Source of the DNA: Christensenella sp. UBA1259
Lineage (GTDB): Bacteria; Bacillota; Clostridia; Christensenellales; Borkfalkiaceae
Direction of reading: 5' to 3'
NCBI GenBank assembly: GCA_002308755.1
Contig: DBVR01000023.1
Coordinates: 6,892 to 19,920 of the forward strand
DNA: 13,029 nucleotides
The notes under the pieces were generated by a model. The model was not told the DNA's origin and did no database searches. It saw only the letters and a program-made list of their open reading frames with translations. The position numbers were made by a program, and so were the translations under genes. This document shows positions 1-6,569 of the stretch, piece after piece. Numbering within the stretch: the stretch's first letter is position 1; every line of letters begins with the position of its first letter.

Positions 1-2
1 TT

Positions 3-107
3 TCCTTTTCCGATATGACCTTTCCGCACACCCTTTTCAGGGTGATGTTTACCGAGCAACTGTACAGGGCGTTCTGCATAGCGGAAGGCACGGCGTATCA
101 CAAATGA
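3..107 (+). CDS. C-terminal fragment of an unrecognised protein
   Basis: An open frame enters from the left edge and ends at the TGA at 105-107, giving about 34 residues that include MTFPHTLFRVMF and end in EGTAYHK. The mix of residues looks like a real folded C-terminus rather than a random frame, and the following gene begins in the same frame 15 bases later, as expected for a compact operon. No start is present and no motif is recognisable, so no function is assigned. The other two forward frames do not give a better continuation from the edge: one stops by base 18 and the other has no visible gene-like features. Confidence 0.55.
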   Translation, partial: SFSDMTFPHTLFRVMFTEQLYRAFCIAEGTAYHK

Positions 108-122
108 TTCATACAATATCGT

Positions 123-911
123 ATGGATCTATCGTCTTCGCTTTACGGCTTTTACGACGGTTGGAAAAAGGATAAGGGGTTTATAGGAACTACCCAAAAA
201 GGCGCGCTTATACCCTTTTTCGCGGTGAGAAAGACGGAATATCCCGTAATTTTGGCGCAGGGCGCTATCCACGCGAGAGAATATATAACGGCGTACCTTT
301 TAATGCTTTTGGCACGGCATTTCGACGCGTTCGGAAGGTTCGGCACGGCGTATTTTATTCCCGCCGTAAATTTAGACGGCGTAAAGATAGCGGAGCGTTT
401 CGACGGAAGTTACAAAGCCAACGCCAACGGCGTGGATCTAAACGTCAATTTCCCCGCACGGTTCGGGAGCGGGGCTAAAAACGTTACTTTTCGCGGCAAA
501 GAAAATTATATCGGTAAACGCCCCTTTTCGGAGCGGGAAACGGAAGCGTTACGTGATTTTACCCTGTCGGTACGCCCCGACGTTACTTTAAGTTACCACA
601 GCAAGGGCGAAGAGATATACTGGGATTTTCACCAGACGGGAAAAAGAAGAGAAAAAGACCTTAAATTAGCGGGGATAATAGCGGATAAAACGGGGTATAA
701 AATAAGACCTTCGGGACTTTCTTCCGGCGGGTACAAGGACTGGTGCATAGAAAGTCTTTCTATTCCCGCTTTCACGATAGAAGTGGGGGACGACGGGCTT
801 TCGCACCCGATAGAACGGAAAGAAGTTTATTCCGTGTTTCTGAAAAACCGTGAAGTTATTCCCGCCGTTACGGAGTATTTATGGACGCAAAATTTATGGA
901 ACTCGCGATAA
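123..911 (+). CDS. M14-family zinc metallocarboxypeptidase, likely peptidoglycan-peptide type
   Basis: This 262-residue protein is a metallopeptidase of the M14 family. Visible signatures are the first zinc motif H50-A-R-E53 followed by YIT, the third zinc ligand H159 in LSYHSKGEE, and the catalytic glutamate E220 in FTIEVG. The substrate-binding motif that is DLNRNF in true carboxypeptidases reads D105-L-N-V-N-F-P here. Loss of that arginine is what I would expect in the gamma-D-glutamyl-diaminopimelate endopeptidase branch, which cuts cell-wall peptides and does not need to grip a free carboxylate. No signal peptide or membrane segment is seen, so it probably acts in the cytoplasm, perhaps on recycled muropeptides (inference). 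The first in-frame ATG after the preceding stop was chosen; no Shine-Dalgarno is visible before it, so the start is less certain than the gene. The 3' end overlaps tadA by 31 bases. Confidence 0.85.
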   Translation: MDLSSSLYGFYDGWKKDKGFIGTTQKGALIPFFAVRKTEYPVILAQGAIHAREYITAYLLMLLARHFDAFGRFGTAYFIPAVNLDGVKIAERFDGSYKANANGVDLNVNFPARFGSGAKNVTFRGKENYIGKRPFSERETEALRDFTLSVRPDVTLSYHSKGEEIYWDFHQTGKRREKDLKLAGIIADKTGYKIRPSGLSSGGYKDWCIESLSIPAFTIEVGDDGLSHPIERKEVYSVFLKNREVIPAVTEYLWTQNLWNSR

Positions 912-1357
912 AGGAGGCAAAAAAAGCCTTAAAGCGCGACGAAGTGCCGATAGGCGCGGTGATAGTTTCAGGCGGCAAGGTGATAGCGAAAGGGCATAAC
1001 CTTACCGAAAGCAAGAAGATCGCCACACGCCACGCCGAGATGATTGCGATAGAGAAAGCAAGCAGGAGACTTAAAAGTTGGCGGCTTGACGGTGCGGAAA
1101 TATACGTTACGTTAGAACCCTGCGCCATGTGTGCGGGGGCGATAGTAAACGCAAGGATAAAAAAGGTGTATTTCGGGGCGTACGAAAAAAAGAGCGGGTG
1201 CGCGGAAAGCAAGTACCCCGTTCTCACCGACGCAGGGCTAAATCACAGCGCGGAATTCGTCGGCGGCGTGGAAGAAGAAAGGTGTTCGGCGCTCATAAAA
1301 AACTATTTCGCGGCGAAAAGAAAAGAAGCGAAAAAAATATCGGAAATTCAACCCTAA
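881..1357 (+). CDS. tadA: tRNA-specific adenosine deaminase TadA
   Basis: TadA deaminates adenosine-34 of tRNA-Arg(ACG) to inosine, so that one tRNA reads several arginine codons. The 158-residue length is normal. The cytidine/deoxycytidylate deaminase zinc site is complete: H51-A-E53 (zinc histidine and proton-shuttling glutamate) and P80-C81-A-M-C84 (zinc cysteines), followed by AGAIVNARI. The opening MDAKFMELAIKEAKKAL followed by EVPIGAVIV is the usual TadA N-terminus, which supports 881 over the internal Met6. A GGAG at 872-875 lies 5 bases before the start, inside the peptidase gene. The 31-base overlap suggests co-transcription and possibly translational coupling with the M14 gene. The C-terminal tail is lysine-rich and less conserved, as is common. 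Other deaminases (guanine, riboflavin-type) are less likely given the AMCAGA motif and size. Confidence 0.95.
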   Translation: MDAKFMELAIKEAKKALKRDEVPIGAVIVSGGKVIAKGHNLTESKKIATRHAEMIAIEKASRRLKSWRLDGAEIYVTLEPCAMCAGAIVNARIKKVYFGAYEKKSGCAESKYPVLTDAGLNHSAEFVGGVEEERCSALIKNYFAAKRKEAKKISEIQP

Positions 1358-1372
1358 AAAAACCGAAAACCC

Positions 1373-1401
1373 TTGACTATTAGGGACAAGTGTCCTACAA
1401 T
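1373..1401 (+). promoter_or_regulatory. Sigma-A-type promoter of prs
   Basis: TTGACT at 1373-1378 and TACAAT at 1396-1401 are separated by exactly 17 bases, one mismatch each from the TTGACA/TATAAT consensus. The predicted start of transcription is near 1408, leaving a leader of about 40 bases with AGGAGA at 1435-1440, seven bases before the prs ATG. It is the strongest promoter-like sequence I see in the window. There is no hairpin terminator between tadA and prs, so some read-through from tadA is also possible. Confidence 0.8.
1384..1395 (+). promoter_or_regulatory. Dyad in the prs promoter spacer, candidate operator
   Basis: GGACA-AG-TGTCC is a perfect 5-bp inverted repeat around a 2-base centre, and the flanks nearly extend it (TAGGGACAAGTGTCCTA, 1381-1397, with one extra G). 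It fills the 3' part of the spacer and abuts the -10 box, the classic position for a repressor that blocks RNA polymerase. The layout ACA-N2-TGT is shared with BlaI/MecI/CopY-type operators (TACAnnTGTA), but no regulator gene is present here and the assignment is only a suggestion. The stem is too short and has no T-tract, so it is not a terminator. Confidence 0.5.
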
Positions 1402-1447
1402 AATATAGGTACTATATGTACAGAAAGTTACATTAGGAGAAAGTTAT

Positions 1448-2401
1448 ATGATAACGCACGGCAACCAGATAGACGTAATTTCAGGTAACGCTAACCGCCC
1501 GCTTGCGGAAGCGGTGGCAAAGGAATTAGGGACTTCCCTTTACGAAGCGGAAGTCGGCAAATTTTCCGACGGGGAAATAAGCATCACGCTTCCATTTTCG
1601 GTGAGAGGACACGACGTATTTATAATACAGTCCACTTCTTCACCCGTAAACGACAATCTTATGGAACTTCTTATCCTGATAGACGCCTGCAAACGCGCAT
1701 CCGCGGGCAGGATAACGGCGGTGATACCCTATTTCGGGTACGCCCGTCAGGACAGAAAGGCAAGGCCGAGAGACCCCATCACGGCGAAACTCGTCGCCGA
1801 TATCATAACGGTGGCGGGCGCGGACAGGGTAATGACCATGGATCTTCACGCGGCGCAGATACAGGGCTTTTTCGAGATACCGGTGGATCACCTTTACGGC
1901 GCGCCGCTGCTCGCGAAAAGTTTCAAAAAGCGTATGGACGAAGACTGGGTGGTGGTATCGCCCGACGTCGGCAGCGTTGCGAGAGCGAGAAACTTCGCGT
2001 CCAGAGTCAACGCGTCGCTGGCGATAGTCGATAAACGCCGTCCCAAAGCCAACGCCATAGAAGTTATGAACGTCATAGGCGACGTGGAAGGCAAAAAGTG
2101 CCTTATGGTGGACGACATGATAGACACCGCCGGCACGATTGTTCAGGGGGCGGAAGCGCTTATGAAAAACGGCGCGAAGGAAGTTTACGCCTGCTGTACT
2201 CACGGGGTACTTTCGGGTCCCGCGCTCGACAGACTTACGGCGTCGCCCATAAAGGAGATAGCGGTATTAGATACCATAAATATTCCCGAACGCATAAGAG
2301 AAAATCCCAAGATAAAAATTATTTCGACGGCAAAACTGATAGCGAAAGCCATAAACACGATATACGAAGACTCTTCGCTTTCCGCTATATACGAAGATTA
2401 A
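1448..2401 (+). CDS. prs: Ribose-phosphate pyrophosphokinase (PRPP synthetase)
   Basis: Prs transfers the pyrophosphate of ATP to ribose-5-phosphate, making PRPP for purine, pyrimidine, NAD, histidine and tryptophan synthesis. The 317-residue length fits the class I enzymes. The N-terminus MITHGNQIDVISGNANRPLA is typical. The catalytic/flexible-loop region has YARQDRKARPRDPITAK, the metal and ATP site has D132-L-H134-A-A-Q-I-Q-G-F-F, and the PRPP-binding loop is V221-D-D-M-I-D-T-A-G-T230. AGGAGA at 1435-1440 gives a well-placed ribosome site. The gene has its own promoter with a candidate operator and ends in a strong terminator, so it is largely a single-gene unit. One small oddity is that the C-terminus IYEDSSLSAIYED repeats IYED, encoded by a 10-base direct repeat (2361-2370 and 2388-2397). 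Confidence 0.97.
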   Translation: MITHGNQIDVISGNANRPLAEAVAKELGTSLYEAEVGKFSDGEISITLPFSVRGHDVFIIQSTSSPVNDNLMELLILIDACKRASAGRITAVIPYFGYARQDRKARPRDPITAKLVADIITVAGADRVMTMDLHAAQIQGFFEIPVDHLYGAPLLAKSFKKRMDEDWVVVSPDVGSVARARNFASRVNASLAIVDKRRPKANAIEVMNVIGDVEGKKCLMVDDMIDTAGTIVQGAEALMKNGAKEVYACCTHGVLSGPALDRLTASPIKEIAVLDTINIPERIRENPKIKIISTAKLIAKAINTIYEDSSLSAIYED

Positions 2402-2405
2402 AGAG

Positions 2406-2435
2406 AAAAGCCGTTTCAAAACGGCTTTTCGTTTT
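2406..2435 (+). terminator. Intrinsic terminator after prs
   Basis: A 10-bp stem AAAAGCCGTT / AACGGCTTTT (2406-2415 and 2420-2429) closes a TCAA loop and runs into TTTTCGTTTT. It starts five bases after the prs stop codon and ends only 11 bases before the pth start. Confidence 0.88.
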
Positions 2436-2446
2436 CGGTTATTAAG

Positions 2447-3022
2447 ATGAAACTCGTAGTAGGGCTCGGCAATTTCGGAAAAGAATACGAAAAGACTTTC
2501 CACAATCTCGGCTTCGCGGCGATAGACCGCGTAGCCGAAATTCTGGGTTTTAAATTTTCCAGGAAAAAATGCGACGCGAAGATAGCGGAAGGAAATATCG
2601 GTAAAGAAAAGGTCGTTTTAGCAAAACCTTTAACCTATATGAACCTTTCGGGGCTTGCGGTCAAAGCCCTTACCGATTTTTACAAGGTCGATTTTAAGGA
2701 TCTTCTTATAATTTACGACGACTACGACTTAAAAGAAGGGCATATACGGGTGAGAGAAAACGGTTCTTCGGGCACGCACAACGGTATGCGCAATATAGTC
2801 GAAACGACGGGAAGATCCGACTTTCCGAGAGTAAGGATAGGCTTTAAGCCCGAAGAAGAACCGAAAATCCCGCTTATAAACTTCGTTTTAAGCAGGATCC
2901 CGAAAGAAAAGGAAGAACTTTTCGTAAAATCGGAAACTTCTGCGGCGAACGCCGCGGCGGCGTTTATAAGGGGCGCAAAAATCCCCGATATAATGGCTGA
3001 ATACAACGGCGAACCGAGATAA
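2447..3022 (+). CDS. pth: Peptidyl-tRNA hydrolase
   Basis: Pth cleaves the ester bond of peptidyl-tRNAs that drop off ribosomes, recycling tRNA. The 191-residue length is normal. Catalytic and binding residues match the family: N9 in VVGLGN, catalytic H19 in HNLGF, M65 in KPLTYMNLSG, D91 in IIYDDYDL, and N112 in SSGTHNGMRNI. Two usually conserved positions differ: GNPG is GNFG (F10) and TRHN is TFHN (F18). The core catalytic set is intact, so I expect an active enzyme. The start is fixed by the MKLVVGLGN alignment, but there is no Shine-Dalgarno in the bases before it, and the prs terminator ends 11 bases upstream. The mfd gene follows after 30 bases, as in many Bacillota, so the two are probably co-transcribed. 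Confidence 0.95.
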   Translation: MKLVVGLGNFGKEYEKTFHNLGFAAIDRVAEILGFKFSRKKCDAKIAEGNIGKEKVVLAKPLTYMNLSGLAVKALTDFYKVDFKDLLIIYDDYDLKEGHIRVRENGSSGTHNGMRNIVETTGRSDFPRVRIGFKPEEEPKIPLINFVLSRIPKEKEELFVKSETSAANAAAAFIRGAKIPDIMAEYNGEPR

Positions 3023-3052
3023 TCTGCGTTTAAGATTTGCCGTAGGGAATTT

Positions 3053-6000
3053 ATGCTTGAACAACTTAAAAACTTAAAAAACTCCGAAAATTCCGTCGCG
3101 GAATTTTGCGAAGCGATCCGCCAAGGCATGCCTTCGGCGGCGTTCGGCGTTACGGAAAGCTTTAAATATTTTCTCGCCGCAAATATAGAAAGTCCCGTTC
3201 TATACGTCGTTAAAGACGCGTTTTCGGTAAACGCGGCGGTAACTTCGCTTTCCGAAATATCCCGCAAAAAGACGGTGGGGATATTCCCGAAGGAAGAAAC
3301 GCTGCTTTCGGTAAAAGCCTTTTCGAAGGACGTTACCTATTCGAGAATAAAGGCGGCTTACGAAATAGACGAGGCAAAAATAATCGTAACTTCCGTGGAC
3401 GCACTTATGCAGCCTTTCCCGAAGAAGATATCGGCTTTCACCGTTAAAAAGGGCGAAGAGACGGGGCAGGATAAACTGATAGGGTTTTTGGCGGCGACGG
3501 GTTACGAAAGAACCGATTTTTCGGAAGCGAAAGGCACTTTCGCGGTGCGGGGCGACGTGGTGGACGTGTTCCCCGTAAACTGCGAACTGCCGATACGGAT
3601 AGACTTTTTCGGCGACGAGATCGAGTCGGTAAAGACTTTCGATCCGCAAACGCGCAAGACGGTGTCGTTTTCGGATTCGGCAACTATCTTGCAGGCGGCA
3701 GAGTTTTTGTTTTCCGCAGAAGATATAAATAGCGTAAAACAAGCGTTACGTGAAGAGTTATCCAAGGCGAACGCCGAAAATTACGATAAAATAAAGACCT
3801 TATGCGAAGACGCCATCGCCGCGGCGGAAGCGGGCGGCGTTTCGGAAATAACGCAGGCGATACCGTTATCGTCCTTTTTCGGGGACGTTTTTTCGAGACT
3901 TCCCGAAGACTGCGTGATAGTTTTCGACGAACCCAAGCGCGCTTACGATACGGCGACGTTTTCGGAAAAAGAGTTTAACGAACGGTTTTCGTCACTCTAT
4001 CTTGCGGGCGCGACTTTAAGTTTCGCGAAGAAAAATCATACGGGCGTGGACGCGTTAAAGGCGAAACTTAAAGATTACAGGCTTTGCGCCTTGCAGACGA
4101 CTTCCGCCGACGTGCGGTTTTTCAACCCCCTTAAAATAATAAACCCCAAAGTCTCGGGGGTAGCCGATTACTTTCACGATTTAAAGGAGTTTTACGCCGA
4201 CGTTAAAAACTGGACGTTCGGCGGCTATAAAGTGTATATCTTCGCGGGCAGTCTTTCCCGCGCCGAAAAGACGGGGCAGTTTCTCGCCGAAAACGGCGTG
4301 GATTTCAACCGTCCCGACAAAAAGGTGAAGATTTTCGCCGACAAACTTTCCGCGGGATTTATATTCCACGAAGAAAAAACAGCCGTCATAGGCTGTAAAA
4401 ACCTGTATACCGCCCCGCCTGCGGTAAGACACAAAACCCCAAAACAGAGTTTTTTCACCGCGCCCGAAACGGGGGATTTCTGCGTGCACGAAGTCCACGG
4501 CGTCGGAAAGGTTCTCGGCACGAAAAAGATAACGACTTTAGACGGCACTAAAGACTACGTCGCCGTGCAGTACGCCGGCGGGGACGTTTTGTACGTTCCC
4601 GTCGAACAGATGGATATATTAACGCGGTATTTAGGGAGCGAGAAAAAGCCGAAACTTTCTAAAATAGGCGGGCAGGACTTCGACAGAATAAAACGTTCGG
4701 TAAAAGCGGGCATAAAAAAGATGTCCTTCGACTTGAAGAAACTTTACGGCGAGAGAAAGGAGAAAAAGGGGTTCGTTTTCCACGCCGATAATGAACTCGA
4801 AAGCGCCTTTGACGCGGCTTTTCCGTTTGAAGAAACCGCCGACCAGATATCCGCCGACAACGATATAAGAAAGGATATGACGTCGGATAAGGTCATGGAT
4901 AGGCTTATCTGCGGAGACGTGGGGTTCGGAAAGACCGAAGTGGCGTTCCGCGCCGTGTTCCGCGCCGCGATAAACGGAAAACAGGCGGCTATGCTTGCAC
5001 CGACCACAATCCTTACCGAACAGCATTACGCGACGGCGAAGGAAAGATTCGAAGGTTTCGGGGTAAGGGTAGCGGTGTTGAACCGTTTCAGGACGGCGGC
5101 GGAACAGAAAAATATATTAAAACGGCTTGCCGCGGGAGAAATAGATTTTATAATCGGCACGCACAGGCTTTTAAGCAGAGACGTGATTTTTAGGGACTTG
5201 GGGCTTCTTATTCTCGACGAAGAACAGCGGTTCGGCGTGGAGCATAAGGAAAAGATAAAACTCTTAAAAAGCAACGTGGATACCCTTACGCTTACGGCGA
5301 CGCCGATACCGAGAACCTTGCATATGTCGCTTGCGGGGATACGGGATATAAGCGTAATAAACACCCCGCCGAAAAAAAGACTGCCCGTGCAGACTTTCGT
5401 TACCGAAGAGTCGGACGCGCTGATTTCCGACGCCGTAAAAAGGGAAATAAACAGGGGCGGGCAGGCTTTTATACTCTACAACAGGGTGGAAAGCATAAAC
5501 TCCTTCGCGGCGAAAGTGCAAGCCCTTCTTCCCGACGTAAGGATAACGGTGTGCCACGGCAGGATGGACGAATCGGCGATAGAAAACGGCGTGATGAAAT
5601 TCTACGGCGGGGAATCGGATCTTCTTATTTCCACCACCATAATAGAAAACGGAATAGATATGCCGAGGGCAAACACGCTTATAGTGATAGACGCCGACAG
5701 GCTTGGGCTGTCCACGCTTTATCAACTTAAAGGAAGAGTCGGAAGAAGCGACAGGCTTGCCTATGCCTATTTTACTTTCAAGAGGGAAAAGGTCTTGTCC
5801 GGCGCGTCTTTCGAGAGACTTAACGCCATAATAGAGTTTACCGAAATGGGCAGCGGCATAAAAATAGCCATGCGGGACTTGGAAATACGGGGGGCGGGCA
5901 ACGTTCTTGGCGCGCAGCAGCACGGGCATATGGATAAAATAGGCTACGAACTGTATTCCAAACTTTTAAGGGAAGAACTTTCGGGAAAGGAAGAAAAAGT

Positions 6001-6439
6001 CCCCGATCTCGACGTGCGGCTTTCGGCGTATATACCCGAAACGTATATAGAAAGCGACGTCGCAAGGATGGGCGCGTATAAAGAAATAGCGGAAATAAAT
6101 TCCGAAGAGTCTGAAAAAGACTTTATTTCGTGGGCGGAATCGTCTTACGGACCTATCCCGCAGGAAGTTAAAAATCTCATAGATATCGCCGTCGTGAAAT
6201 TTACGGCGATGAAGATTTCGGCGGCATGCGTTACCTTAAAGCGGGGCGAAAACTCCATCGGGTTCGACGGCGTCAAACCGCTCGACAACCCCACGCTTTT
6301 ATCTGCGCTTGAAAAATACAAGGGCATAGCCCGTATAACGGTTTCCGCAAATCCGAAAATAGAGTTCGCGGAAGACGCGCTGGGGAAAAGCGCGACGCTT
6401 AAAAATATGCGTGAATTTCTCGCGCTCGCGACGGCGTAA
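3053..6439 (+). CDS. mfd: Transcription-repair coupling factor Mfd
   Basis: Mfd is an ATP-driven DNA translocase that pushes stalled RNA polymerase off DNA lesions and recruits UvrA. At 1128 residues it is about family length. Visible regions in order: a UvrB-like N-terminal part (including GFLAATGYER and DVVDVFPVN, residues about 140-205); the CarD-like RNA polymerase-interacting domain starting D475-F-C-V-H-E-V-H-G-V-G and running to about 535; the superfamily 2 motor with Walker A G621-D-V-G-F-G-K-T628, motif II D722-E-E-Q-R-F-G, motif III LTATPIPRTL and motif VI G894-R-V-G-R898; and the translocation region with RGAGNVLGAQQHGHM. The N-terminal part has no usable P-loop, as is normal for Mfd. 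The C-terminal part (after about 1000) fits the UvrA-masking domain. AGGGA at 3044-3048 precedes the ATG. No frameshift is seen. Confidence 0.97.
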   Translation: MLEQLKNLKNSENSVAEFCEAIRQGMPSAAFGVTESFKYFLAANIESPVLYVVKDAFSVNAAVTSLSEISRKKTVGIFPKEETLLSVKAFSKDVTYSRIKAAYEIDEAKIIVTSVDALMQPFPKKISAFTVKKGEETGQDKLIGFLAATGYERTDFSEAKGTFAVRGDVVDVFPVNCELPIRIDFFGDEIESVKTFDPQTRKTVSFSDSATILQAAEFLFSAEDINSVKQALREELSKANAENYDKIKTLCEDAIAAAEAGGVSEITQAIPLSSFFGDVFSRLPEDCVIVFDEPKRAYDTATFSEKEFNERFSSLYLAGATLSFAKKNHTGVDALKAKLKDYRLCALQTTSADVRFFNPLKIINPKVSGVADYFHDLKEFYADVKNWTFGGYKVYIFAGSLSRAEKTGQFLAENGVDFNRPDKKVKIFADKLSAGFIFHEEKTAVIGCKNLYTAPPAVRHKTPKQSFFTAPETGDFCVHEVHGVGKVLGTKKITTLDGTKDYVAVQYAGGDVLYVPVEQMDILTRYLGSEKKPKLSKIGGQDFDRIKRSVKAGIKKMSFDLKKLYGERKEKKGFVFHADNELESAFDAAFPFEETADQISADNDIRKDMTSDKVMDRLICGDVGFGKTEVAFRAVFRAAINGKQAAMLAPTTILTEQHYATAKERFEGFGVRVAVLNRFRTAAEQKNILKRLAAGEIDFIIGTHRLLSRDVIFRDLGLLILDEEQRFGVEHKEKIKLLKSNVDTLTLTATPIPRTLHMSLAGIRDISVINTPPKKRLPVQTFVTEESDALISDAVKREINRGGQAFILYNRVESINSFAAKVQALLPDVRITVCHGRMDESAIENGVMKFYGGESDLLISTTIIENGIDMPRANTLIVIDADRLGLSTLYQLKGRVGRSDRLAYAYFTFKREKVLSGASFERLNAIIEFTEMGSGIKIAMRDLEIRGAGNVLGAQQHGHMDKIGYELYSKLLREELSGKEEKVPDLDVRLSAYIPETYIESDVARMGAYKEIAEINSEESEKDFISWAESSYGPIPQEVKNLIDIAVVKFTAMKISAACVTLKRGENSIGFDGVKPLDNPTLLSALEKYKGIARITVSANPKIEFAEDALGKSATLKNMREFLALATA

Positions 6440-6473
6440 AAGCCGAACGTGGGCGTTTCATGCGGGAAAATCC

Positions 6474-6499
6474 CGTAAAATAATTGCGTAAAATAATTG
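6474..6499 (+). repeat. 13-bp perfect tandem repeat
   Basis: CGTAAAATAATTG occurs twice head to tail (6474-6486 and 6487-6499), followed by CGT, the first three bases of a third copy. It sits between the mfd stop and the putative promoter of the foldase gene; the end of the second copy supplies the possible -35 element. It is directly preceded by a short dyad CGGGA-AAA-TCCCG (6463-6475). Confidence 0.8.
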
Positions 6500-6525
6500 C
6501 GTTTTTCGTCAGGATAATATATAAT
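6497..6525 (+). promoter_or_regulatory. Likely promoter of the foldase lipoprotein gene
   Basis: TTGCGT (6497-6502) and a perfect TATAAT (6520-6525) are 17 bases apart. A second perfect TATAAT lies at 6533-6538 but has no -35 at a suitable distance. The 130-base gap after mfd is the largest between same-strand genes in the window, which fits an independent promoter here. The -35 is weak (3 of 6), so activity is inferred from the -10 and spacing. Confidence 0.55.
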
Positions 6526-6569
6526 GGATAGGTATAATCGATAAGTTTACTCTTGTCAGGGAGAAAAAC

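Noticed and set aside
104..175. ATG at 104, overlapping the upstream stop as ATGA, as the start of the peptidase
   Set aside because: That frame reads only 23 codons before TAA and is not the frame of the zinc motifs. A frameshift is not needed, because the frame from 123 already gives a sensible N-terminus.
1129..1383. An 84-codon plus-strand frame overlapping the 3' half of tadA
   Set aside because: It is extremely Arg/Lys/Gly-rich, lacks a ribosome site, and overlaps the conserved zinc-site region of tadA in another frame.
1384..1395. GGACA-AG-TGTCC as a terminator of tadA
   Set aside because: The loop would be two bases, the stem is short and no T-run follows; its position inside a near-consensus promoter makes an operator more likely.
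1640..2203. A 187-codon minus-strand frame inside prs, and a similar 221-codon frame at 5264-5929 inside mfd
   Set aside because: Both are complementary to strongly conserved enzymes; their translations are rich in Arg, His and Tyr with no recognisable motif.
6463..6475. CGGGA-AAA-TCCCG as the terminator of mfd
   Set aside because: The stem is only 5 bp with a 3-base loop and is followed by AAAATAATTG rather than a T-tract.
6474..6502. The tandem 13-mers as a CRISPR array or iteron origin
   Set aside because: There are only two full copies with no spacers, no cas genes and no replication initiator gene nearby.
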